Assembly: GCA_964353875.1 (NCBI GenBank)
Contig: CAYGXU010000113.1
Span: 1-10,760 of the forward strand
Reading direction: 5' to 3'
From: MGNI01 sp964353875
Lineage (GTDB): Bacteria; Chloroflexota; Anaerolineae; Anaerolineales; E44-bin32
DNA length: 10,760 nucleotides
The notes beneath the pieces were generated by a model. The model searched no databases, was not told where the DNA came from, and was given only the letters and a program-made list of their open reading frames with translations. The position numbers were made by a program, and so were the translations under genes. The number at the start of each line of letters is the position of its first letter. Position 1 is the first letter of the stretch. Positions 1-6,508 of the stretch are shown here, piece after piece.

Positions 1-353
1 AAAGCCCATAGCAGAGAGCATTCGCTTTCTGCTGGCATTAAGAATAAAAGCGAAAATCGGAACCAAGGGGTCATGATCAAAAAGTCGGACAATCCATGGA
101 ACAAGAACAGGAAAGGGAGCGCGGCCCTGTCATCCAACCTCTGATCGCCCGACCCGACGCCATGCCAAAGCCATGCGGATAAAAGCCACAAACCCAGGAG
201 AAGCATCAGCAGGGTGAACAGAGCGAGCCAGTGTGGATCGGGAGACCAGCCAAAAAGGATCCCGAGATCAAGATAACAGCAAATGGCCATTTCAGAGATG
301 CAAAGGACACCAAGAGAAGAGATGAATAGCCCTCGTTTTCCGAGTCTTAGCAT
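1..353 (-). CDS. Partial multi-spanning membrane protein, unknown function (C-terminus beyond left edge)
   Basis: An open frame begins at ATG 353-351 and runs without a stop to the window edge, giving 117 complete codons of the N-terminal part. The start is preceded by GAGGTGA about 4 nt upstream, a good ribosome binding site. The protein is strongly hydrophobic, with probable membrane segments near residues 9-35, 42-63 and 79-106. A short polar loop rich in Asp, Gln and Arg (residues 66-76) lies between the second and third. I do not recognise the family. It starts 39 nt after the polymerase stop on the same strand, so it may be cotranscribed with the polymerase cluster. However, its base composition is visibly less GC-rich than the polymerase gene, so it may not be functionally part of it. 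Confidence 0.6.
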   Translation of the reverse strand, partial: MLRLGKRGLFISSLGVLCISEMAICCYLDLGILFGWSPDPHWLALFTLLMLLLGLWLLSAWLWHGVGSGDQRLDDRAALPFLFLFHGLSDFLIMTPWFRFSLLFLMPAESECSLLWA

Positions 354-392
354 ACATCACCTCATATTCAAACGGTATATGGGATCCTGGTT

Positions 393-2774
393 TTATCCGC
401 TGTCCGGCATCGCTTCGCAGGCGACGGGCAGGTCGACTGACGCTTCGAGACGAAGAGAAGGTAAGACGGAGAAACGAGAATCTAGCCAGGCCGGAGCCAA
501 GAGCGGCAACCCCCCATCGACGCCGGGCGGCGGGAGGGTGCCCGGCGGTCCCCAGTAGCCGCTGTTGCCCAGTAACCAGGTGGCGAGCATGAGGCGATCG
601 ACGCCCACCGACAGGAGCAGGTTCTCCACCGCTCGCAGGAACAGTTCGGTGTAGGCCTCCCGATCATAGGGAGGGCTGTCTTCGATCAATTCCCAGGCAC
701 GCGCCTTCTCCTCGCCCGGGGTGTAGAGGAAATGCACCTTCTGCCCGGGGCTAAGGTGCACCCCGGCGCGGGTCAGTTGCGTGGCAGCGCGCACTGCTAC
801 CGTGCGCACCTTGTAGTCCTCCAGTTGCATCGACAAGCGATGGGAAACCAGCAACTCGTTCAGGGGCACCTCCCCCGAGCGCAACTGGCGCAGCCTTTCT
901 TGGGCGTAGGCGATCGCCTGCGGGATCAGGGCGCGGAACTCGGATGCGTCACACCCTTCGGCCAGGATCTGGATCATCGCCATTTGTGTCTCTTTGATAA
1001 ACGTGGGCGTGTCGTGGCGGCGATACTCGATGCCACGCACTTTCACCGTGCCGTCCTCATAGGCGCCGAAGTAGCGGTTGGCGGCGGCGATGCGCGGCTC
1101 GATGCGGGAGGGCAGGAAGGCAATCCAGCGGTAGACCCCCTCCAGGCTGATGCTCAACCCGGTTTGAGCGCGGATCTCCTCCAGCAGGGCTTCGTAATCC
1201 GGGCGCTGAGCGGCGCCGGGCTTATGAATCCACAACCCGTCGACATAGAGGTGCAACACACGGAAGCCGCGCGCTTCCACCAGTTCTTTGGCCTGCAAGA
1301 GCGCCTCACGACCATAGGCGTTCACCGCCTCATGCGCTTCGATGCGCCCGAAACGGGCGTTTTTGTATCCCAGGTAACCGAAACAGGTCACCAGGAGCCA
1401 CTTGTGGGCCGAATAGCGCCGGCGGTAGACCTCCTTGCGCGGGTCGTCCTCGGGCAGCTGGCGTATCAACGCCTTATAACGGCTGCGCTTCTCGAGCAGC
1501 GGCGCCAGCGTCTCAGGGATCAGTCCCTGACGATGGCGGCAGATGTGGATGCCCAACTCGGGGATGTGCTCTCCCTCACAGCAATTCGTGCCCACCGTCT
1601 CGGGAGAGATGTTAAAGTTGACCATGATGCTGGGGTACATGGCAGTGAAGTCCAACTCGGCGACGTGTTCGTGCAGTCCCATGATGGGCATGTAAGCCAG
1701 CCCACCCTTGTCGGCCACCAGCAACTCCGCACCGGTCTTGAGCGCTTCGGGATGGCGCTTCTGCCAGGGGACGAGCACGCCCCTCCGTAACGCCGTGGCG
1801 ACCTGCATGGCGCTGATGCCTGTCCCGGTGGAGACTCGATTCACGGTCTGCACTGGAAGGCCGGAGATGCGGGCGATCTCGAGGGTGCCGTCGATGCCGT
1901 AGTCGTTGGCCAGGAAGGCGTTTTTCTGATCCAGGTGCCAGCGCCCGAAGAGCAGATGTTGCTCGCCGATGTGCATCACGCGGCCGTAGGTGAAGTAAGA
2001 GCGGGCGCGCTTGTGTTGCACCCCTTGAGCCGCATCGCGATTGAGCGGCAGAGGGATGCCGTAGTACCCCGCTAGCTCCAGCAGGCGGGGCAGGATGTAA
2101 TTATCGCCGAAGGCGGTCACCAGCAGATCGGGGTCGTAGTGTTGCAACAGGTGGCTCACCCCGCGCACCAATTCGCGGCTGTGCTGGCGTTTGAAGTGGA
2201 ACTCGCGACCCTCCATCTCCACCAGCAGGTCGCCGCGGTGACCGCGCGAGGGGTCGCGCAGTTCGCCCTCCAGGCGCATCGTGAGCACACGCAGTGGGGG
2301 CAGGCGGTACTCGAGATCCCAAGGGGTGTCGATGGCCTGGATGGTCTGGATGCACCCCTCGGCATGTTCCACCTGGCAGTAGGCCAGGGGGAAGACGGCG
2401 CGCGCCAGCACGTAGCGTTGGGGAAGGGGGATATCGGCATCGTAGTAGGTCAGGTGAGGGCGGAATTCCGCCACCTGGCGGAAGAGGCGCTCGAAGCGCG
2501 CCGGGAGACGCATCCCCACCTCGAGCACCTCCACTTCATGGTCGAGGAAGAGGTCGATACGCTCGGTGCGACTCAGATCGACTGGCGCTCGGGTGGCGCG
2601 CAGCATCTGGCACACGGCGCGCAGGTCCTCACGCGGCCCACGGGCGTAGAAGCACGGCGTAAAACAATCCCGCAAGGCATGCGGCTGGCCGTCGTTGTCG
2701 ACCAGCCAGACGGTCATCCCCTCGCCCGCCGGATAAGCATCGAAGAGCCAACCATAGAGGCTCGTCACCGTCAC
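393..2774 (-). CDS. Family B DNA polymerase, archaeal type, probably proofreading-deficient
   Basis: Template-directed DNA synthesis enzyme of 793 residues. Motif A is LDFTAMYPSI, with the catalytic Asp at 375. Motif B is around K458 to Y470 (K-x7-GYLGY). Motif C is the stretch HLYVDGLW, with Asp 512. The thumb block around KVRGIEYRRHD (578-588) and the EDYKV block near 652 align with Thermococcus-type enzymes. Aligning motif C by hand puts the usual DTD against Y510-V511-D512, so the essential second Asp is kept and the first is lost. In the exonuclease domain, Exo I reads R167-x-E169 instead of DxE and Exo II has Ile 227 in place of its Asp. The Exo III Asp may survive at 282. I infer weak or absent proofreading. 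The start is GTG, overlapping the preceding gene's TGA by 4 nt, so translation is probably coupled. About 60 C-terminal residues rich in Pro and Gly extend past the conserved thumb. A translesion role is inferred, not shown. Confidence 0.93.
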   Translation of the reverse strand: MTVTSLYGWLFDAYPAGEGMTVWLVDNDGQPHALRDCFTPCFYARGPREDLRAVCQMLRATRAPVDLSRTERIDLFLDHEVEVLEVGMRLPARFERLFRQVAEFRPHLTYYDADIPLPQRYVLARAVFPLAYCQVEHAEGCIQTIQAIDTPWDLEYRLPPLRVLTMRLEGELRDPSRGHRGDLLVEMEGREFHFKRQHSRELVRGVSHLLQHYDPDLLVTAFGDNYILPRLLELAGYYGIPLPLNRDAAQGVQHKRARSYFTYGRVMHIGEQHLLFGRWHLDQKNAFLANDYGIDGTLEIARISGLPVQTVNRVSTGTGISAMQVATALRRGVLVPWQKRHPEALKTGAELLVADKGGLAYMPIMGLHEHVAELDFTAMYPSIMVNFNISPETVGTNCCEGEHIPELGIHICRHRQGLIPETLAPLLEKRSRYKALIRQLPEDDPRKEVYRRRYSAHKWLLVTCFGYLGYKNARFGRIEAHEAVNAYGREALLQAKELVEARGFRVLHLYVDGLWIHKPGAAQRPDYEALLEEIRAQTGLSISLEGVYRWIAFLPSRIEPRIAAANRYFGAYEDGTVKVRGIEYRRHDTPTFIKETQMAMIQILAEGCDASEFRALIPQAIAYAQERLRQLRSGEVPLNELLVSHRLSMQLEDYKVRTVAVRAATQLTRAGVHLSPGQKVHFLYTPGEEKARAWELIEDSPPYDREAYTELFLRAVENLLLSVGVDRLMLATWLLGNSGYWGPPGTLPPPGVDGGLPLLAPAWLDSRFSVLPSLRLEASVDLPVACEAMPDSG

Positions 2775-3085
2775 GCCTCCCGATGGGAGCCGTCGCCCCC
2801 GGGCGCGGGGTGATTGACGATATTTTCGCGTTGCGCTAGAAGCGTCTCCAGTTGCCCTCGCAGGCGCAGTACCTGCTTGTGCTCCTCCACCAGCATCGCC
2901 AGGAGCATGACCTCAAAGGGCAGCAGGTGAGAGGCATAGGCGGCCGCCGCCAGGTGCTGCCGAGCGCTAACGAGCAGATCGTCGAGCGCGCGTTGATCTT
3001 CCAGGCGCAGCGCGCGGCGGAATTTGATCAGCGATTGCTGTTCTTGCAGAAAAGCTTGCGTGATGGAAGGCAAGGTACGGCCCAT
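2771..3085 (-). CDS. Small alpha-helical protein of the polymerase cluster
   Basis: A 104-residue protein of unknown fold, sandwiched between the RecA-like gene and the polymerase. It begins MGRTLPSITQ and is almost entirely predicted helix: charged and Leu-rich segments at about 11-35, 36-52 and 56-86, then a polar Gly/Pro tail. The last helix has heptad-like Leu spacing that could form a coiled coil. There is no signal peptide or membrane segment. AAGGAG lies 6 nt before the ATG. Its TGA overlaps the polymerase GTG in a GTGA junction, which implies tight co-expression and suggests a stoichiometric partner or adaptor of the polymerase. I recall a small helical protein and a RecA-like protein also neighbouring some archaeal PolB2 genes, but could not check this here. 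No catalytic motif is visible. Confidence 0.82.
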   Translation of the reverse strand: MGRTLPSITQAFLQEQQSLIKFRRALRLEDQRALDDLLVSARQHLAAAAYASHLLPFEVMLLAMLVEEHKQVLRLRGQLETLLAQRENIVNHPAPGGDGSHREA

Positions 3086-3195
3086 GAACGACTCCTTGAT
3101 TTTAGAGATGCATCGACGGGGCGATCCGCCATGAGGTCAGGGCGAGCGTAGCTGCTTCTGCCCCGGCGGCGAGTACCCCCATAAGGTTTAGACAC

Positions 3196-3816
3196 TCACA
3201 ACAACCTGGCCTGAACCGGCTCATCGATCTCCGGGGCGCGCAGCAACCAGGCGTTGTCGCTGGCGATCTGCAGACGGTCGAGCAGCGTCCAACGCTCCTT
3301 CACCAACGTGCGCGGCTCACGCGCCCCGACGATCACCGGCCCGGCGCTGGCCAGCCGTTTGAGGTGGGCGATGGTGAGCGAGAGCAATCGGTCGGCGTCG
3401 CGCAGCGGCACGCTCTCGTCGTAGAAGGTGGCCAGCAGATCGAGAATGAAGAGTGGTTGGGGGTTGCTGGGAGCGTTCTCGATCAACTCGGCCAGTTGGA
3501 AGCAGGTGAAAGCGCGCGAGAGATAGATGCGGTTGAGAACGGCGTGTGGATCGCTGGGAGGGGGGAGGGCAGCCCCGCTGAAACGGCGCGCCAGACGGGC
3601 GACGAAGTAACCATCGAAGCGATTGCCGCCATCGAAGACGCGCACGGTGTGGCCTTGAGCGGCCATGGCGGTGATGGCCGAGAGTAACGTGCGTGTGGGC
3701 GTGTGCGCGCCCCAGAAGAGCATCAGGCGTGGTTGGAGCAGTTGCTCCAACAGGATCGGATCGGCAGCCAGCGTGGGCTGCACAACCGGAGTGAGAGGGG
3801 TCTGAACAGGATGCAT
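3196..3816 (-). CDS. RecA/RadA-superfamily protein with degenerate Walker A, ImuA-like accessory candidate
   Basis: A 206-residue protein that resembles the RecA/Rad51 core. The Walker A position reads G36-AHTPT-R42-T43, lacking the usual GK[ST]. It is followed by the strand TVRVFDGGNRF, then RIYLSRAFTCFQLAELIE (96-113), which matches the RadA strand-helix that reads YARAFN in archaeal RadA. The Walker B-like strand is PLFILD with Asp 126. There is no N-terminal HhH domain and no visible DNA-binding loop tail, so it is a minimal, probably ATPase-defective homologue. ATG 3816 is preferred because GGAG lies 6 nt upstream. ATG 3828 is possible without a good ribosome site. A TTG at 3876 falls inside the putative operator and is unlikely. 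It is first gene of the cluster, 110 nt before the small helical gene. By analogy with ImuA in bacterial mutasomes it may recruit or regulate the polymerase, which is inference. Confidence 0.82.
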   Translation of the reverse strand: MHPVQTPLTPVVQPTLAADPILLEQLLQPRLMLFWGAHTPTRTLLSAITAMAAQGHTVRVFDGGNRFDGYFVARLARRFSGAALPPPSDPHAVLNRIYLSRAFTCFQLAELIENAPSNPQPLFILDLLATFYDESVPLRDADRLLSLTIAHLKRLASAGPVIVGAREPRTLVKERWTLLDRLQIASDNAWLLRAPEIDEPVQARLL

Positions 3817-3870
3817 GTTGAACTCCATAGGGTTGGGATTGAAAGTGCGGGTTCTCTCCCAACAAAAATA

Positions 3871-3882
3871 GAACAAATGTGC
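3871..3882. promoter_or_regulatory. Putative LexA-type operator of the polymerase cluster
   Basis: GAACAAATGTGC fits GAAC-N4-GTTC with one mismatch. It sits in the 17-bp block 3869-3885, which is identical at 15 of 17 positions to the block carrying a perfect site at 10395-10411. It lies 55 nt upstream of the preferred start of the RecA-like gene and overlaps the probable minus-strand promoter. A weak -35/-10 pair flanks it in the same geometry as the distal copy (ATTGTA, 17 nt, then a T-rich -10). The GAAC-N4-GTTC half-sites are those of Bacillus- and actinobacterial-type LexA. That LexA of this organism uses them is inferred. Confidence 0.6.
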
Positions 3883-3950
3883 TAATACAATAACTCAGGA
3901 GCGAGTGAAAAGCTATCCCACGTAGGGTGGAATTGAGAGGGGGACGTGCT

Positions 3951-3968
3951 ATCCCCCACAGGGGGGAT
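3951..3968. repeat. Short GC-rich hairpin
   Basis: ATCCCCC and GGGGGAT form a 7-bp inverted repeat around a 4-nt loop, upstream of the polymerase cluster promoter. No T-tract follows on either strand, so a terminator is not supported. The role is unknown. Confidence 0.4.
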
Positions 3969-3983
3969 GGGGATATTTAGATT

Positions 3984-4380
3984 GTAGGGCGGGTTTCCTT
4001 ACCCGCCGATATATCCCATCTGTAAGGGCGGGTTTCTGCACTCGACGCCACATCCCATCTGCGTGGGCGGGTTTCCATACCCACCGCTACATCCCGCGGA
4101 TTTCTAAACCCGCCCCTACATTTACGCCGATCCCNNNNNNNNNNNNNNNNNNNNNNNNNNNNNNNNNNNNNNNNNNNNNNNNNNNNNNNNNNNNNNNNNN
4201 NNNNNNNNNNNNNNNNNNNNNNNNNNNNNNNNNNCTACATCCCGCGGATTTCTAAACCCGCCCCTACATTTACGCCGATCCCGTAGGGCGGGTTTCCATG
4301 CCCACCGCTACATCCCGCGGATTTCTAAACCCGCCCCTACATTTACGCCGATCCCGTAGGGCAGGTTTCCTTACCCATCT
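3984..4380. repeat. Cluster of GTAGGGCGGGTTT palindromic repeats (interrupted by a gap)
   Basis: Intergenic repeats occupy the space between the acyltransferase gene and the polymerase cluster. Copies beginning GTAGGGCGGGTTT or a near variant start at 3984, 4022, 4062, 4283 and 4356. The first copy forms a perfect 7-bp hairpin, GGCGGGT/ACCCGCC (3988-4007). A 73-bp unit is complete at 4283-4355 and nearly complete at 4062-4134. Within it, GTAGGGCGGGTTT at the start and AAACCCGCCCCTAC near the middle are inverted copies with one bulge. The units are near-identical throughout with no variable spacers. They could be a decayed MITE-like or REP-like family. No protein was found in the region. Confidence 0.8.
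4135..4234. other. Assembly gap of exactly 100 N
   Basis: A run of exactly 100 N, a common placeholder for a scaffold join of unknown size. The 48 bases before it (4087-4134) and the 48 bases after it (4235-4282) are identical, so the assembler stopped inside the repeat. The true distance may be longer, shorter or even an overlap, and the repeat copy number here cannot be trusted. Confidence 0.97.
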
Positions 4381-4404
4381 AAACAGGGCTGCGAAATGGA
4401 AATC

Positions 4405-4424
4405 GGCGAGAATGGAATCTCGCC
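4405..4424. repeat. Hairpin GGCGAGA/TCTCGCC downstream of the acyltransferase gene
   Basis: A perfect 7-bp stem with a 6-nt loop lies 32 nt past the stop of the minus-strand acyltransferase gene. It is followed on the plus strand by CCTACAT, the same flank seen in the neighbouring palindromic repeats, so it probably belongs to the same repeat class. It could slow transcription, but on the minus strand the following bases are only moderately T-rich. Confidence 0.45.
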
Positions 4425-4455
4425 CTACATTGAAATCGCGGGTCAGGCGAAAATT

Positions 4456-5136
4456 TTAAAAATTCGGGTTGCCTTGCGTGGCTTTGAGCAGCTCTTGTAA
4501 CCTGGGATGGTCGGCATACACGCCGTGATACTTTGGCGGGAGCATAGCGGCCAGGCGACACATGACCTCGTCAACGTTGCGCCGCATGCTGGCGCTGCGG
4601 TCGTCTGGATTGAGGGCAGGCAGGTGAAAGGGTTGGCCGAATTGTATCGTCAGATGAGCGCGTCGGAAGCGCAGCAGGTCATGGCCCAGGCTTTCGGTAC
4701 CGGTGAAGGCCACTGGCACGATGGGCGCATCGGTTTTATCCGCCAGATAGGCGATGCCCGTCTTGGCACGGATCAAAGAACCCACTCGGCTGCGTGTGCC
4801 CTCCGGGGACAATCCAAAGGCTTTTCCGCTTTGCAGGGCTTCGACGGCCGCCTCCAATGCCCGTCGATCGACCTCGCCGCGGCGGATGAAGATCGGGTTG
4901 CCGAGCCTGACGATAGTCCCGAAGAAGAGATTGCGGCGGTATTTCTCCCCCACCCAGGCGGTGATATGATCACCCCCGATCAAGCCATACAGCAGAGGTG
5001 AATCGAAACGGCTCATGTGATTGGAGGCGAGGATATAGGGTCCGGTTGGGGGGATATTCTCCAGGCCTCGGACCTCCAGGCGAGTGAGCAAGCGATAGGC
5101 TGTCCCGAGGAGCCATCGCAGGAATCGAGCGCGCAT
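4456..5136 (-). CDS. plsC: PlsC-type 1-acyl-sn-glycerol-3-phosphate acyltransferase
   Basis: A lysophospholipid acyltransferase of 226 residues that would transfer an acyl chain to lysophosphatidic acid, giving phosphatidic acid for membrane lipid synthesis. The catalytic HX4D motif is NHMSRFD (H40, D45). The glycerophosphate-binding block is PEGTRSR (111-117). Supporting blocks are IFIRRG (82-87) and VPVAFTG (140-146). The N-terminal hydrophobic segment (about 1-20) probably anchors it to the membrane. The length is typical for short PlsC proteins. The start at ATG 5136 is supported by GGAGGT 6 nt upstream. It diverges from the GNAT-like gene, with 86 bp between the starts. The exact acyl acceptor cannot be read from sequence, and a related lysophospholipid acceptor is possible. 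Confidence 0.92.
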   Translation of the reverse strand: MRARFLRWLLGTAYRLLTRLEVRGLENIPPTGPYILASNHMSRFDSPLLYGLIGGDHITAWVGEKYRRNLFFGTIVRLGNPIFIRRGEVDRRALEAAVEALQSGKAFGLSPEGTRSRVGSLIRAKTGIAYLADKTDAPIVPVAFTGTESLGHDLLRFRRAHLTIQFGQPFHLPALNPDDRSASMRRNVDEVMCRLAAMLPPKYHGVYADHPRLQELLKATQGNPNF

Positions 5137-5222
5137 GCGAAACCTCCAGCCCGTTCACGTGTTCTTTGATTGTAGACGGAATATCCCTGGGTTACAAATC
5201 CCAAATCAAGATTGAGGTCATC

Positions 5223-6350
5223 ATGATTAAAATCCAACAAGTTGATCTACACCGTAAGGCTGATGTGCACCGTTTTCTCCACTTGCCATTTCGATTATAT
5301 AAAGAGCACCCTCTGTGGGTGCCTCCGATCATGATCGATGCCAGAGCGCAACTCAATCCGAAGAAACATCCATTTTACGAACATTCTGAGGCGGAGTTTT
5401 TCCTGGCAAAGCGCAATGGCGAGGACGTGGGGCGGATTGCTCTGCTGGAGAATAAGCCCTATAACCGCTACCACGATAAGCGCTGGGGGACCTTCTTCTT
5501 CTTTGAGAGCGTCGAGGATTTCGAGGTAACTCAGGCGCTTTTCGAACGGGCTTATGAATGGGCGCGGGGGCGTGCTTTGACCCAACTCGCTGGGCCCAAA
5601 GGATTCGGGGCGCTTGACGGGTATGGCATGCTGGTGGAGGGTTATGAGCATCGCCCGGCGATGACGATGATGTCCTACAACCCGCCGTATTATCCACGCT
5701 TCATGGAGCAATTGGGCTTCCGCAAGGAAGTAGACTTCGTCTCTTGCTACCTGGGTGCGGACCGTTTTCGCCTGCCGGAGCGCATCCATCGCATTGCCGA
5801 ACGGGTGGCAGAGAGGGGCGGATTTCGAGTCCTGCGTTTCAATAATAAAAAGGAGATGCTCGCCTGGGCTCCAAGGATTGGCCAGGCATATAATCGGGCT
5901 TTTGTGAATAATTGGGAATATTATCCCCTCACAGAGCGTGAGATCAAGTTTGTCACGCAGAACATCCTGGGGATCGCCGATCCAAGGTTGATCAAAATCA
6001 TCGTCCATGGAGAGGAGGTGATTGGTTTTCTCTTCGCTTTTCCGGATGTCTCCGCTGCCATCCAGAGAAATAAAGGTCGGCTGCTTCCCTTGGGGGTTTT
6101 CGACTTGCTTTTAGAGATGAAACGCACGAAGTGGGTAGCCATCAATGGGGCCGGTGTGCTGCCGGAATATCATGGGCGAGGAGGAAACGCGGTTCTCTAT
6201 TCCGAGATGGAAAAGACGATCCATGAATCTAAATTCTTACACGCGGAGCTGGTGCAAGTAGCGGAGACGGCGGTGCAGATGCGGCACGATCTGGAGAACG
6301 TGGGTGGCGTGCCGTATAAGAACCATCGCGTTTACATCCGCGATTTGTAG
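5223..6350 (+). CDS. GNAT-like acyltransferase, YghO-type family
   Basis: A 375-residue soluble protein. It resembles the YghO-like group often annotated as N-acetyltransferase. Features matching that group are FYEHSEAEFFLAKRNGEDVG near 51-70, the GPKGFGALDGYGML block (124-137), and YNPPYYPRFMEQLGFRK (152-168). The C-terminal half contains VAINGAGVLPEYHGRGGNAVLY, with RGGNAVL in the position of a GNAT acetyl-CoA loop (Q/RxxGxG/A-like, imperfect). Substrate and reaction are unknown. An in-frame ATG at 5166 is rejected as start because the ATG at 5223 has GAGGT upstream and the family-like sequence begins there. A weak promoter candidate precedes it (TTGTAG at 5170, TACAAA at 5193, 17 nt apart). 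Transcription probably ends at the hairpins after 6420. Confidence 0.8.
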   Translation: MIKIQQVDLHRKADVHRFLHLPFRLYKEHPLWVPPIMIDARAQLNPKKHPFYEHSEAEFFLAKRNGEDVGRIALLENKPYNRYHDKRWGTFFFFESVEDFEVTQALFERAYEWARGRALTQLAGPKGFGALDGYGMLVEGYEHRPAMTMMSYNPPYYPRFMEQLGFRKEVDFVSCYLGADRFRLPERIHRIAERVAERGGFRVLRFNNKKEMLAWAPRIGQAYNRAFVNNWEYYPLTEREIKFVTQNILGIADPRLIKIIVHGEEVIGFLFAFPDVSAAIQRNKGRLLPLGVFDLLLEMKRTKWVAINGAGVLPEYHGRGGNAVLYSEMEKTIHESKFLHAELVQVAETAVQMRHDLENVGGVPYKNHRVYIRDL

Positions 6351-6422
6351 GTGGATCGCATAGCGGTGTATCGAGAAGCTGGTTGACTATTACAATACGA
6401 ACACGAGATGGATCGTTTCATC

Positions 6423-6449
6423 AACCGTGAGCGATGGTCGGTTTTTTTT
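6423..6449 (+). terminator. Weak hairpin with T8 tract after the GNAT-like gene
   Basis: AACCG (6423-6427) pairs with CGGTT (6439-6443) around an 11-nt loop and runs directly into a T8 tract (6442-6449). The stem is short, but the position 73 nt after a plus-strand stop and the U-rich tail fit an intrinsic terminator. Confidence 0.4.
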
Positions 6450-6450
6450 G

Positions 6451-6484
6451 CCCTCCCGGAGATCTGAAACTTCCGGGAGGGTTT
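6451..6484 (+). terminator. Strong hairpin, probable terminator of the GNAT-like gene
   Basis: CCCTCCCGGA (6451-6460) pairs perfectly with TCCGGGAGGG (6472-6481) around an 11-nt loop, followed by TTTCATATT. The 10-bp GC-rich stem is strong and the U-run is short. On the minus strand the stem is followed by A8, so it does not look like a terminator for the Yip1 gene. Confidence 0.6.
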
Positions 6485-6508
6485 CATATTGAGGATTGTG
6501 GAAATGAC

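Noticed and set aside
732..1790. Long open frame of 352 codons on the plus strand opposite the polymerase gene
   Set aside because: It is antisense to a gene with unmistakable polymerase motifs, and its translation resembles no known protein. GC-rich coding DNA often leaves such long antisense frames.
2139..2813. Open frame of 224 codons on the plus strand opposite the polymerase N-terminus
   Set aside because: It is a shadow of the polymerase frame. It has no ribosome site and a His/Gln/Ala-rich composition typical of reversed GC-rich codons.
3102..3182. 26-codon minus-strand frame between the RecA-like and small helical genes
   Set aside because: No ribosome binding site precedes its ATG and it is Ala-rich with no recognisable feature. 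It is best treated as spacer unless conserved.
3951..3968. Link between this hairpin and the similar one at 10345-10363 as a shared regulatory element
   Set aside because: Similarity is limited to G and C runs, and the two lie at different positions relative to their promoters.
3984..4380. Possible CRISPR array
   Set aside because: Spacing is irregular, the segments between repeat cores are themselves repeated, orientations alternate, and no cas gene is present.
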